A DNA stretch of 64,000 bases from Macrostomum hystrix (Eukaryota; Platyhelminthes; Macrostomidae): the NCBI GenBank assembly GCA_950097015.1, contig CATNEN010000001.1:279501-343500 (forward strand), given 5' to 3'. Every line of letters starts with the position of its first letter. Position 1 is the first letter of the stretch. The notes beneath the pieces are model-generated. The model had not been told where the DNA came from. It saw nothing but the letters and a program-made list of their open reading frames with translations, and did no database searches. Below are positions 1 through 11,995 of the stretch, piece by piece. A program made the position numbers and the translations under genes.

Positions 1-139
1 ATGCGTGTTAGATTTTTTGTTCGTTTTTTTCTGATTTTAAATTGTATATAATTTATCTGCATCATATTACTAGCAGTAGAGTAAAAGTTTATAGACAACT
101 TAATAGCACAGCCTTTAAGTACGTAAAATAAAAGTCTAC

Positions 140-297
140 CTTTTCACCCCAGCCCAGCTAATGATTGTACCGATTTTAGCTACGACTGGATAAACTTAAG
201 CGTGTCTTGCTCAATGACAGTCTCCCTCCCTCCAAGATTCGAACTCCTGACCTCCCAGTTAAAAACTTGAAGCTTTACTAACCTGCGCTAACCAAAC
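140..297 (-). repeat. tRNA-derived SINE fragment (family B)
   Basis: Read on the minus strand, this stretch has a Pol III B-box-like AGTTCGAATCT preceded by a GGTTAGCGCAGG A-box-like segment, followed by a body word CATTGAGCAAGACACGCTTA. The same head-plus-body arrangement recurs at 41560-41868 and, more diverged, at 33600-33725. The upstream flank (1-139) is AT-rich with no recognisable feature. The boundaries are approximate. It lies just upstream of the SF3A2 start. Confidence 0.55.
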
Positions 298-360
298 ATA
301 ACACAATTTCAGCTGTACAACAAAGCCAGCCAATCAGATTAAAGACAGGCAATCTTTAGA

Positions 361-3300
361 ATGGATTTTCAACACAGGCCCGGCGGTAAGACCGGCACAG
401 GCGGCGTGGCCTCCTGGTCGGATTCGAATCGCGACCGTCGCGAACGCCTACGCCAATTGGCTTTGGAGACTATCGATCTGCAGAAGGATCCCTACTTTAT
501 GAAGAATCATCTGGGAACTTACGAATGCAAGCTGTGTTTAACTTTGCACAACAACGAGGGCAGCTATCTGGCGCACACTCAGGGCAAGAAGCATCAACAG
601 AATCTGGCTCGGCGAGCAGCCGAGATGGCCAAGGATGCGCCAATTCAGCCGGCTCCTGAGAAGGCCAGAGTTGAGCCAAAACGATTCGTTAAAATTGGCC
701 TGCCTGGCTATAAAGTTACTAAACAGCGCGATCCGGAGTCTGGTCAACAGTCGATGCTGTTTCAGATTGATTATCCGGAGATTGCTGAAGGCATTGTGCC
801 TAGGCACAGGTTAGTTCTAATGCCCAATTTAAGTATTGGAATGACGGTTTTGAGGTAGGTCAATGGCGGAGTTTTGAGCAGGGCTATAATAGATTATGGG
901 TTTTGAGCAGGGCTGTAACAGATTATGGGGTTTTGAGCAGGGCTATAACATATTATGGGTTTTGAGCAGGGCTGTGACATATTATGGGTTTTGAGCAGGG
1001 CTGTAACAGATTATGGGTTTTGAGCAGGGCTGTGACATATTATGGGTTTTGAGCAGGGCTGTAACAGATTATGGAGTTTTGAGCAGGGCTGTATCATATT
1101 ATGGGTTTTGAGCAGGGCTATAATAGATTATGGGGTTTTGAGCAGGGCTGTAACATTTTATGGGTTTTGAGCAGGGCTGTAACATATGGGTTTTGAGCAG
1201 GGCTGTAACAGATTATGGGGTTTTGAGCAAGGCTGTAACAGATTATGGGTTTTGAGCAAGGCTGTAACAGATTATGGGGTTTTGAGCAAGGCTGTAACAG
1301 ATTATGGGTTTTGAGCAGGGCTGTAACATATTATGGGTTTTGAGCAGGGCTGTAACAGATTATGGGTTTTGAGCAGGGCTGTAACAGATTATGGGTTTTG
1401 AGCAGGGCTGTAACATTTTATGGGTTTTGAGCAGGGCTATAACAGATTATGGGTTTTGAGCAAGGCTGTAACATATTATGGGTTTTGAGCAAGGCTGTAA
1501 CAGATTATGGGTTTTGAGCAGGACTGTAATAGATTATGGAGTTTTGAGCAGGGCTGTAACAGATTATGGGTTTTGAGCAGGGCTGTATCAGATTATGGAG
1601 TTTTGAGCAAGGCTGTAACAGATTATGGGTTTTGAGCAAGGCTGTAACAGATTATGGGTTTTGAGCAAGGCTGTAACATATTATGGGTTTTGAGCAGGGC
1701 TGTAACAGATTATGGAGTTTTGAGCAGGGCTGTATCAGATTATGGGTTTTGAGCAAGGCTGTAACAGATTATGGAGTTTTGAGCAGGGCTGTAACAGATT
1801 ATGGGTTTTGAGCAGGGCTGTAACAGATTATGGAGTTTTGAGCAAGGCTGTAACAGATTATGGGTTTTGAGCAGGGCTGTGACATATTATGGGTTTTGAG
1901 CAGGGCTGTAACAGATTATGGAGTTTTGAGCAGGGCTGTAACAGATTATGGAGTTTTGAGCAGGGCTGTAACAGATTATGGGTTTTGAGCAAGGCTGTAA
2001 CAGATTATGGGTTTTGAGCAGGGCTGTAACAGATTATGGGTTTTGAGCAGGGCTGTGACATATTATGGGTTTTGAGCAGGGCTGTAACAGATTATGGAGT
2101 TTTGAGCAGGGCTGTATCATATTATGGGTTTTGAGCAGGGCTATAATAGATTATGGGGTTTTGAGCAGGGCTGTAACATTTTATGGGTTTTGAGCAGGGC
2201 TGTAACATATGGGTTTTGAGCAGGGCTGTAACAGATTATGGGGTTTTGAGCAAGGCTGTAACAGATTATGGGTTTTGAGCAAGGCTGTAACAGATTATGG
2301 GGTTTTGAGCAAGGCTGTAACAGATTATGGGTTTTGAGCAGGGCTGTAACATATTATGGGTTTTGAGCAGGGCTGTAACAGATTATGGGTTTTGAGCAGG
2401 GCTGTAACATTTTATGGGTTTTGAGCAGGGCTATAACAGATTATGGGTTTTGAGCAAGGCTGTAACATATTATGGGTTTTGAGCAAGGCTGTAACAGATT
2501 ATGGGTTTTGAGCAGGACTGTAATAGATTATGGAGTTTTGAGCAGGGCTGTAACAGATTATGGGTTTTGAGCAGGGCTGTATCAGATTATGGAGTTTTGA
2601 GCAAGGCTGTAACAGATTATGGGTTTTGAGCAAGGCTGTAACAGATTATGGGTTTTGAGCAAGGCTGTAACATATTATGGGTTTTGAGCAGGGCTGTAAC
2701 AGATTATGGAGTTTTGAGCAAGGCTGTAACAGATTATGGGTTTTGAGCAGGGCTGTAACAGATTATGGAGTTTTGAGCAGGGCTGTAACAGATTATGGAG
2801 TTTTGAGCAGGGCTGTAACAGATTATGGGTTTTGAGCAAGGCTGTAACAGATTATGGGTTTTGAGCAGGGCTGAAACAGATTATGGGTTTTGAGCAGGGC
2901 TATAACAGATTATGGGTTTTGAGCAGGGCTATAACAGATTATGGGTTTTGAGCAGGGCTATAACAGATTATGGAGTTTTGAGCAGGGCTGAAACAGATTA
3001 TGGGGTTTTGAGCAGAGCTGTATCAGATTATGGGTTTTGAGCAGGGCTGTATCAGATTATGGGGTTTTGAGCAGAGCTGTATCAGATTATGGGGTTTTGA
3101 GCAGGGCTGTATCAGATTATGGGGTTTTGAGCAGGGCTGTATCAGATTATGGGGTTTTGAGCAGAGCTGTATCAGATTATGGGTTTTGAGCAGGGCTGTA
3201 TCAGATTATGGGTTTTGAGCAGGGCTATAATAGATTATGGGGTTTTAGGTAGGGCTATAACAGATTTTGGACTTTTAAGTTTGGCAATGAATGGTTAAGG

Positions 3301-4135
3301 ATTTTAAGTAGGTCAATGGCGTATTAATGTTTTTGAGTGGGGCAATAACGTATTATCAGAGTTTTAAGCAGGGCAATCACTGATAATCGGGTTTTTAGCT
3401 AGGTAATGCATTATGGTTATAAACATTCTAGGATAAAACTTCTGCTAATATCCTCTTTTTGGGATAAAACCGGGTTAAACGTTTTATAAATGGTTTATTT
3501 AGTGTTTCCATCAGTACAGTATTAACATAGTTTACGTATTAAATAGTGTATGATGGCGAGTTTCGGGTTTCGAGTAGGATAAACACCTGTGTTACAGTTA
3601 TTGAATATTTGTATAGCAATTTTTAAACTAAGCACTGTCTCTCGCTGCATCGGCCTAACTTAGATTCATGAGCGCCTATGAGCAGCGCGTTGAACCGCCC
3701 GATCGTCACTGGCAGTACCTTCTATTCGCCGCCGAACCATACGAGACCATCGCCTTCAAGGTGCCATCTCGCGAGGTTGACAAAGACAGCAAGCGGCTCT
3801 GGACGCATTGGAATAAAGACGCTAAGCAATTCTTCTTTCAGTTCGCTTTCCGTTTAGACTCTGGCGGCGGCTTCGGGGGCCGGCCTAGCGGAGTGCTGCG
3901 CGATTTGGAAGCTCAGAAGGCCAAGGCGGCTGCAGCTCAGATGCAGCTAGCCATGCAACAGCCGCCTCCTCCGCCACCGCCTCTGCCTGTCTCCGTGTCT
4001 GCGCCTCCGCCGCCGCCGCCTCCGCCCATGCTGCCGCCGCCTCCACCTCCCCCGCCTCCGCCGCCGCCTATGCGAGCTCCGCCTCCGCCGCCACCACCAC
4101 CGCCGCCTCCTCCACCACCGCCGCCTCCGTCTTAG
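361..4135 (+). CDS. SF3A2: Splicing factor 3A subunit 2 (SF3A66), two exons
   Basis: SF3A2 is part of the SF3A complex of the U2 snRNP and helps form the pre-spliceosome in the nucleus. Coding exons are 361-809 and 3664-4135, joined CACAG|GTTAGT to TTAG|ATTC. The junction codon AGA restores the conserved RHRFMSAYEQR sequence, giving 306 aa. Residues 1-18 are the family hallmark MDFQHRPGGKTG start. A matrin/U1-type C2H2 finger has C56, C59, H72 and H78. The rest of the conserved core (PEIAEGIVPRHR, EPPDRHWQYL, FKVPSRE) follows. The C-terminal tail is almost pure proline blocks, shorter than the roughly 460-aa vertebrate protein with its heptad proline repeats. The single intron is filled by a 29-bp minisatellite. 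A splice acceptor-like TCTTTAG ends 1 nt before the ATG. An AATAAA lies near 4643. Confidence 0.97.
858..3245 (+). repeat. 29-bp minisatellite in SF3A2 intron
   Basis: About 80 tandem copies of a 28-30-bp unit containing TTTTGAGCAGGGCTGTAACA fill most of the intron 810-3663. Monomers differ at a few positions (GGGTT/GAGTT, CAGGG/CAAGG, AACAGA/ATCAGA/AACATA). A block of variants starting near 1081 recurs near 2104, so the array also contains a duplicated segment of about 1.0 kb. Degenerate copies run on to about 3400. A 62-codon open frame near the 3' end is only a repeat by-product. Confidence 0.95.
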
Positions 4136-4212
4136 GCTACGACTAAAGTATAGCATGTTTAGTTCCTTACCTGTCTATTGTTCGCTTTTAACTAACAGTT
4201 TAACACACCACT

Positions 4213-4395
4213 CTGCCCTTCACAATCTCCTGCCGCTCTACCCTTCACAATCTCCTGCCGCTCTACCCTCCACAATCTCCCGCCGCTCTACCCTTCACAA
4301 TCTCCTGCCGCTCTACCCTTCACAATCTCCTGCCGCTCTACCCTTCACAATCTCCCGCCGCTCTACCCTCCACAATCTCCCGCTGAAGGGTAGAG
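4213..4395 (+). repeat. 25-bp minisatellite downstream of SF3A2
   Basis: About seven copies of a 25-bp unit around CACAATCTCCTGCCGCTCTA follow the SF3A2 stop codon, probably in the 3' UTR. The region 4396-5430 beyond it is AT-rich with no gene seen, apart from a TCTTC-rich microsatellite near 5090-5115. Confidence 0.9.
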
Positions 4396-5440
4396 ATTAA
4401 TTTAGACTGCTTAATGTCAATGTTTAATTCAACAACATACAGTTTTGTACTTTTTGTACCGCTCTGTACTTTTCGTTCTGTCTATTCCAATCGATATTTA
4501 AATCACTTTTTTGTTGTAAATACATTGAAAGATCAACAGTAAAATATAATGTGTATTAATAGTTACAAAAAATAAGCGCAATTTAATATAAACGTACTAT
4601 ACAAGGTTAATTAGCGTCTTAGTTAATTATACGCGTTCAAATGAATAAATAGATAATTCTTATCATTATACTATGGGGCCATGCTTCTTAAATGACACTC
4701 GCTCGACCGAAATTTTTATCGTTCCACCACCACTCCGAACCCTTGCTGATAATAGATAGATTAATGCATTAGCACAGGTGCGCAAAGGTCTAGACTTTGG
4801 GGCTGAAGCATTAATTATTAGTTTCGCTTTGTACCCAATCAATACCAGTAAAGCTTTTAACCGAAAACTGTACATGCGACACTGCTCAGACTCAACTCAC
4901 TTCGCCTTCTGGTTGGCTAAAATGTTTAACTCTATAAATAGGCCACACTGGACTTAAGATCGCTTTACTCTTCTTACTGTATAGAATTATTGAATAGAAA
5001 ATGAATTCTGCATAGTCTAGTTTTTATCTTAACCTATACGGTGGGCCGGTTCTGGTTTCTAAAACCAACTCTGGTTTGAGAAGCTCTCTCTCCTTCTCTT
5101 CTCTTCTCTTCTCTTCAGCAGCGTAGCAACAGCAAGTGTGTGGGAGTTAGATTATAGAACTCTATATATAAATACGAACTCTTTACTATATTTGTTTTAA
5201 AGGCCTGCCCTAACTTGAAATTCAGTATAGGACAACTTACAAAATAGCTCTAGAAGTTTGATTTCTACATTAACAAGAATCGAAAATTTTCTTTTTTATG
5301 TCCGATAGCGTAATAGAAGGTTCCATTGTTGGCCAATTTTATACTGAAGCTAGGTGAGCTTAGAAGTTAATTATCTTGTTTTTTGTTGATCTGATTTTTT
5401 AAACACCTCCGCCGCTTACCATCTAATCCATTTCAGCGGC

Positions 5441-8391
5441 ATGCTGGGTTTCTGGCCAAATGACGGCTCACCGATTGCCGTCGACTCGTTGAGTACGGAA
5501 GATATCATCCTGGCTTATTTTCTATTCTCTATAGCTATACCGCCTCTACTGATGTGGCTTTACCAGATGGTGTTCTTTGTCCTCGCCTGGTACACTTGGT
5601 GAGTTTATACTAGGCTTATGGTTACTTAAATTTTAGGGTCAGTGGCAAAGCGGTTATCGTGTTTGCCTCTCGCACCACGGTCACTAAGTTCGATTCTACG
5701 GCGAGGCCACATTTATTTGGGGCGCAGCCGCTGAGTGAAGGCTTTGGGGGCTTGTCGTACGATTTCAGCCCTTAAGGGCCAACCTCCAAGGCACAGTGAT
5801 AGTGTACACACCTGTGTGAGCGTGTGCCTGCGTACAGTATCTGTGTGCGTGTGTGCTCAGGAGTCAGCGAAATGGGCAGAATTGCCTCCTCGCTGGCTGC
5901 GGGTCTAGTGTCACCAAATGATGTGCCATCGCACGCTGGCCTCCTGCAATTATTATTATTATTATTATATTTTGTTTACTAAATTGGCATTACAGCCGCT
6001 ATCATCTGCATCAACCGAAGACTTTGGCGGATCTAAACGGCAACCTACCAGGTGTCAGCATCGTGAAGCCACTGATGGGCATCGACCCATTCCTAGAAGG
6101 CAATCTAGTGTCACACTTCACTTTGCAATATCCCAAATTTGAATTGTTGCTATGCGTTCAAGATGATCAGGATCCCGTCCTTGGATTGGTTAAATTATTG
6201 CGAGAACGGTTTCCTAATGTGGATTGTCGATTGTTTATTGGTGAGTCCGATTTAAGTTTCTGATTAGGTTTACAAGATAGAGTGAGACCTCATATTGACT
6301 AGATCTCTAGTTAGAATATATCTATGTGGCTATTGAATTACATAATTAGTACCGTTTGCAAAAAGAAATCACTGGCATTATATTTCCTACAGGCTCATTT
6401 AGTAATTATTAGCTAAATTACGAGCTAGCAACTCGTAGAAACCATTTTTTTAATAATAATAATAGTGCTCATAGAAGATTCAAGAGCATATCCACTGTTT
6501 CATGCATTTACCCATTAGAAACTGCTTTCTATGCTCTCTTCTAGCTCCTGTCAACTGTGCAGCTAGTCAGAACTGGTTAATGGATGAAAGCTTTAGTAAA
6601 CCTTTGTTTGAAACTTTTTGGGTTCTTCAGAGAGAAAACATTCCTGCAGTAAACTGTACACTTCTCACTAGATTGCGTCGCTGTTTAACAATTGAGCTAA
6701 CTGCTTTTAAACAGACCAGCCTCGCCAATATGTCCCCCCTCCGCCCGCGGTTTTATTCATGCTTTTCTTCTCTATTCTAACTTCGTCTCTTACTTCTCTC
6801 TGTCTGTACTGTGACTCGGCTAAGCTATTTTTAGAATGTCGATGCGCTGAATCTAGCTGTCTGTTGACACTTTCCTCTAGTTTCTTCTCAGCTTTTAAAA
6901 CTGTTGCCTTGCCACCGTCTGCTTGTGTTGTGTGTGTGGATCTGTCATGAATTCTGGCATTGTACAGGTTATACGAGATGTGTTAGTTATAGACATTATA
7001 TAGTATAGTAACAATAAGAGGCATTAGAATTATTTAGCTTTTGAAATACAAACTCCTCCAGGGAGTTAGTGGCCTTTTCCATTGTCATGTGCCTTAATGG
7101 TTAGTCCTCGATGTGTATGCGCCAGAAGTGTATGTGTCCACGCCGCTAAAGCAATCCACCATCACTGGAATAGACTAGCAATCCACTACCACTGGAATAG
7201 ACTAGCAATCCACTACCACTGAAAAAGACTAGCAATCCACTACCACTGGAATAGACTAGCAATCCACCATCACTGGAATAGACTAGCAATCCACTATCAC
7301 TGGAATAGACTAGCAATCCACTATCACTGGAATAGACTAGCAATCCACTATCACTGGAATAGACTAGCAATCCACCATCACTGGAATAGACTAGCAATCC
7401 ACCATCACTGGAATAGACTAGCAATCCACCATCACTGGAATAGACTAGCAATCCACCATCACTAGAATAGACTAGCAATCCACTACTAGTTTTGATTCGC
7501 ACCGCGTCGTCCGCAGGTGGCAAAGAAGGCGTCGTGAATCCCATGGTGCACAACATGGCTCCAGCCTACGACAATGCCAAATACGATCTAGTCTGGGTGT
7601 CCACATCTCGCATTCGGGCCTCGACGCAAATCCTTGAAGATTTGGTAGCCAGAGCTGCCGCCGATCCTAGCGTAGCCATTGTTCATCAGCTGCCATTCAT
7701 GCGCAACGACTCCGTGCACTGTATGGCGGCCATTGTAGAGAAGGTTGCATTCGGCTGCAATCTGGGCAAGCAGTACCTATCGCTGAGTCAATTGGGTACT
7801 CACATCTTCACTGGTATGAGCTATCTGGTTCGCAAACCATATCTGGATAAACTAGGCGGCCTTACATTCTACGGTCGCTATCTAGCCGAAGATTTCTGCC
7901 TATCCAGAGACTTACAAAAGGCCGGCTATCAGCTAGTACTGTCGGCCTATCCCGCCGAGCAGATTGTAGCATCGGCCACCATTGCCGGCTATAAAGATCG
8001 CATGGTTCGATGGTGGCGACTACGGTTGAATATGATGCCTATTGTTACCCTGGTGCTGGAGCCGCTAACCGAATGCCTACTGCTTGGCTTCTACACCTCC
8101 TGGGCTGTCTATTACCTGTTCGACTTTAATCCCTATTATTCTATGCTAATACACCTGCTATTGTGGATCGGCTTAGACTATGCCCAGCTTAGGCGCATTC
8201 AGAATGGCCCGCTGCCGTTTACATTCTTCTCATTTCTACTGGCCTGGTGTCTCAGGGAGCTGCTCAACTTTGCAGTCTATGTTGAAGGCCTGTCGAGTCC
8301 TAGGCGAGTGGCCTGGGGTCGGCGCACCTACCAGCTGTCGCTAAATGGACTCACCTCAGTAGTTAATAATAAGCCGCCTGTGCCTCTGTGA
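5441..8391 (+). CDS. UGCG: Ceramide glucosyltransferase, three exons
   Basis: The enzyme transfers glucose from UDP-glucose to ceramide, the first step of glycosphingolipid synthesis, at the Golgi membrane. Exons are 5441-5598, 5996-6240 and 7517-8391, total 425 aa (the human enzyme is 394). The joins CTTG|GTGAGT, ACAG|CCGC, ATTG|GTGAGT and GCAG|GTGG keep the frame. A hydrophobic segment around residues 28-50 fits the N-terminal membrane anchor, and further hydrophobic segments lie near the C-terminus. GT21 family motifs: LPGVSIVKPL, CVQDDQDP (D109), AEDF (D260, probable catalytic base) and RMVRW (296-300, the (Q/R)xxRW motif). In place of the human WICDSGIR the protein has WVSTSRIR, so the second conserved Asp is Thr164. 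An acceptor-like TTTCAG ends 4 nt before the ATG. An AATAAA lies near 9371. Confidence 0.96.
5637..5970 (+). mobile_element. tRNA-derived SINE, family A (intron 1 of UGCG)
   Basis: The head GGTCAGTGGCAAAGCGGTTA followed by AGTTCGATTCT resembles tRNA A and B boxes. The body (GGGGCGCAGCC, GGGCCAACCTCCAAGGCACA, TCAGCGAAATGG, GGGTCTAGTGTCACCAAATG) is matched on the opposite strand at 42040-42375, with a roughly 40-bp indel. The 3' end runs into an AATTATTATT tail. The element lies entirely inside the 5599-5995 intron. Confidence 0.75.
7147..7490 (+). repeat. 27-bp minisatellite in UGCG intron 2
   Basis: About 13 copies of a 27-bp unit containing CAATCCACCATCACTGGAAT end some 25 bp before the exon 3 acceptor. 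The rest of intron 2 (6241-7146) is AT-rich and shows only short chance frames. Confidence 0.93.
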
Positions 8392-8794
8392 ATCTCCAGT
8401 CTAATTTAATATTGTTTATCGATTTAATTTTGCAGTTTATACAGTAGGACTACCAAGCTATTTTGCCGGGTCTATGAGTTTTCCAGCGACGAAAATTTGC
8501 CGCAGAAGCTTTCCCCGCACGAGATTCTCCCGCAGGAAACTCCCCGCCGAGATTTTCCCGCAAGAAATGTCTCGTGATGGCCTATTTACTTTCCTACCTG
8601 TCTGTCTGTCTGACTGACTGTCTGCCTGGCTGGCTATTTGTGTCGACAGACAGGTAGGGGAAAATTCGTGTGGGGAAAGCTAGGGTGTCCTGTGGTTGAA
8701 CTGCGCCTAATATTTTGGCTTAGTAGTAATTCGCGTCAGGGTGTCCATAGTGGCCAAGTTCCACCTGTTGTAGTCCTTAAAGGTCAAGAAGTTC
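8392..8794. other. 3' flank of UGCG, no gene seen
   Basis: This spacer holds a decayed short repeat of the form CCGCA-GAAA-TTTCCCCGC near 8500-8570, a GTCT/GACT microsatellite near 8595-8640, and a segment of moderate GC (8660-8794) that continues after the MITE at 9118. The MITE therefore inserted into some older unique or repetitive sequence. The AATAAA at about 9371 may serve UGCG. Confidence 0.4.
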
Positions 8795-8802
8795 GTCTAA
8801 AT

Positions 8803-9109
8803 CAAGGGTCGGCAAACTCCGGCCCGCAGGCCAGATGCGGCCCTCGAAGCTCCCAAATCCGGCCCGTTGCCCCTTCTGACATCTACAATGTCCTGTTTCA
8901 TCTCTCCCGTGTCTTATCTCTCCCGTGTCTCATCTCCCCCGTGTCTAATCTCTCCCGTGTCTCATCTCTCCCGTGTCTCATCTCTCCCGTGTCTTATCTC
9001 TCCCGTGTCTCATCTCTCCCCTATCTCATATTTATACAGTCAATGCGGCCCGCTGTCGTATTTTAGTTTCTCTCTTTGGCCCGCCAGCAAATAAGTTTGC
9101 CTACCCCTG
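8803..9109. mobile_element. hAT-type MITE with intact 8-bp target duplication
   Basis: The ends are CAAGGGTCGGCAAACT and the inverted AGTTTGCCTACCCCTG, a 16-bp TIR with two mismatches. The element is flanked on both sides by the identical octamer GTCTAAAT (8795-8802 and 9110-9117), the target-duplication size of hAT transposons. Subterminal CCGGCCCGCAGGCC is typical of non-autonomous hAT elements. There is no transposase. Its interior (about 8896-9020) holds roughly eight copies of the 16-bp monomer TCTCATCTCTCCCGTG. Confidence 0.88.
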
Positions 9110-9117
9110 GTCTAAAT

Positions 9118-9970
9118 AGCTGTAGGTGACCACCGAGGACGGAGGTGATGCGGGCACATTCGGGTGACATGGTGATAGAGTTCAAAGGCCTGGCAAGGCG
9201 GCACTGAGGCGCAGTGCTAATTTGTGTATTTGGGTGTGTGAAATACACTAGCGCTTATGGGAAAAATCTGACCGTCGGCCAGAATCATTGAATATCTCTA
9301 CGGTTGCGTTGCTCCGTTTGGGTGCAGCGAAACAATTGTCAGGAAGGATTTCACCTTGGTAGTTCTAATGTTAATAAACTCAAGCTGCAGTTATCCTGTT
9401 AGGCAGCCTTGTTTGCATATCTATGGTAGGCACTTTCTTTTGTTTCAATTCGTTAACGTTAATCGTTAAAAAATATACAAGATACTAATTTTTTAACGAT
9501 TTTAAATGCCCACCACCGTCTATAAATAACAAGAAGCAGTTTTCGGGCGCTTCTGTTGTTTAAATGTCACAGTTAAATAGAGCCGATTTCCCTACAAGCA
9601 AAAACTGTCTAATTTTAATTGTCCGTTTGATAATGCCTATCAGATTTCTTGATTCATGGGCCTATGTTGTCAATTCTTTTTGAACCATTTACCGCCCTTC
9701 AAGTGCTTTGTTTATCGCTATTTTACATCTCTAGACATTATTTTTATCAGTGGCTTGTAGAAAAATCAAAACTACTAAATTATGGCTGTGCTGATGATAA
9801 AATTCAGTTCAGAATTCAGAATTTATTCTTTATCTACTACTACCTTTAGATATTGAGAGTTGGTCACTAATCCTTTTAGTTATATAGTCATTATTCCCTT
9901 ATATGCTGTCAACTATCCATTGGCTTTTATTCAGGAACTATAAGTCCTTTACAGTGGATCAATTATCCGC
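9118..9970. other. Intergenic, no gene seen
   Basis: 9118-9300 is GC-moderate and continues the sequence interrupted by the MITE. The remainder is AT-rich. The open frames here (for example 9649-9849) have no coding character. Confidence 0.4.
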
Positions 9971-9974
9971 GGAT

Positions 9975-10235
9975 CGCTAATCTCTTTAGGATTATTGTCG
10001 GTGGATCACTAATCCATTGGATTATTGTCAGTAGATCACTAATCCATTGGATTATTGTCAGTGGATCACTAATCCTTTGGATTATTGTCAGTGGATCACT
10101 AATCCATTGGATTATTGTCAGTAGATCACTAATCCTTTGGATTATTGTCAGTGGATCACTAATCCATTGGATTATTGGCAGTGGATCACTAATCCTTTGG
10201 ATTATTGTCAGTGGATCACTAATCCTTGAGATTAT
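9975..10235 (+). repeat. 30-bp minisatellite
   Basis: About eight copies of a 30-bp unit containing GGATTATTGTCAGTGGATCA and ACTAATCC(A/T)TTGG. It lies upstream of the unrecognised 12-kb gene. 10236-11290 is AT-rich, and no exon can be supported there, although an upstream exon of the 12-kb gene must exist somewhere. Confidence 0.92.
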
Positions 10236-11296
10236 ATCTAAAGATTTGATCCATCTCATTGTGGTCATTAGGACAATAATTCCTTTTATAATAAAGCTAA
10301 TTTCTTGTTTATCAAATGCTTTTAAGTAGTTTTTCTTTTATTAATCTCTAGTTAAAATGTGCTGTTTAAGGCATGTCTGACATTTAGAATAGGATTTTAC
10401 TATTTCTATGCGTATATACTCAAGCATCATGTCCAATCTGTGATAATACTGAAGTGTTAATGTTAATTATATCTTTGATTTTAGTTTTCTACATTGTCTT
10501 ATTTTGCGTTGCTTCTGTCTAGGTTTTATGATAATAAACTGAATCGGTAAGCTGACAACTAGTTTTTAGTTATTCTCTCCTGTTTTTCATAGACTTCTCT
10601 TCAGTTATACTACTGTCCGCTAAAAAATTATCAGTAGTATGCAAGTTTAAGACAGCGACACAATATTATGTGCCTTGTGCTCAATCGCCCTATTTGCTGT
10701 TCGTTAGTAAAATATTCTGAAGACACTTAACAGTCTGTCTGTTCCCATGACTACAGAAATCATTTAGCTTTTTTCTTAGTCGTTCTACATTATTACTTAA
10801 GTTTATTTTTCTATTCGACAGGTTTTTGTATCGAAAGTCACAAAGTCTGCAACATTCCTTCGCTGTTGTTAGCCTTCTATTTAATTATTGGCTTTTATAA
10901 TTGTACATGTGCCCTACATTATATTATATTCATTATTGTTGTAATGCATTAAGTGTTTACCCCCATCATTCGCGTATTTTATATAAGTTTTAAATCTCTT
11001 ACAATCTGCCAGTTTAGTGCTTGTAAACTTTTTAACTCTAATGTTTTTTCGTATTTTTTTAGAGAAAGTTACATGACTGCGTTATACTGTGTCTGTCAAT
11101 ACTTTTTGGTCTTGTTTTTCTCTGAATACATATTTATATATGCGCTTTTCGCTACTACTGGTCTTTAGTAGTGTCTTGTGCGCCATAAGAATTAAAGATC
11201 TTGTTTTCTTTTCTTCCGGCTCCAGTTTTCATTGTTTAAAACATATTTCATATAAAAACCGAACTTTAGGTTTAAATGCTGCTATGTTAACATCCA

Positions 11297-11935
11297 TATC
11301 TGAACCCCTACCCACCCCAACCCCCCTGCTATGTACACTCAGCCATTTCTAAACCCCTACCCACCCCAACCCCCCTGCTATGTACACTCAGCCATTTCTA
11401 AACCCCTACCCACCCCAACCCCCCTGCTATGTACACTCAGCCATTTCTAAACCCCTACCCACCCCAACCCCCCTGCTATGTACACTCAGCCATTTCTAAA
11501 CCCCTACCCACCCCAACCCTCCTGCTATGTACGCTCAGCCATTTCTAAACCCCTACCCACCCCAACCCCCCTGCTATGTACACTCAGCCATTATCTGAAC
11601 CCCTACCCACCCCAACCCCCTGCTATGTACACTCAGCCATTATCTGAACCCCTACCCACCCCAACCCTCCTGCTATGTACACTCAGCCATTTCTAAACCC
11701 CTACCCACCCCAACCCCCCTGCTATGTACACTCAGCCATTTCTAAACCCCTACCCACCCCAACCCCCCTGCTATGTACACTCAGCCATTTCTAAACCCCT
11801 ACCCACCCCAACCCTCCTGCTATGTACACTCAGCCATTTCTAAACCCCTACCCACCCCAACCCTCCTGCTATTTACACTCAGCCATTATCTGAACCCCTA
11901 CCCACCCCAACCCCCTGCTATGTACACTCAGCCAG
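11297..11935 (+). repeat. 49-bp minisatellite just upstream of the 12-kb exon
   Basis: About 13 copies of a 48-49-bp unit containing CCCCTACCCACCCCAACCCC and CTGCTATGTACACTCAGCCA. It sits in the presumed intron that ends at the acceptor 11995. Confidence 0.95.
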
Positions 11936-11995
11936 TTCACACCCCGTCTGTGATATTCAACCAAGCATCAGTTCACTACTTTTGTTTGCCTTCAG

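Noticed and set aside
3947-4156. Arg/Trp-rich open frame on the minus strand
   Set aside because: Antisense shadow of the polyproline tail of SF3A2.
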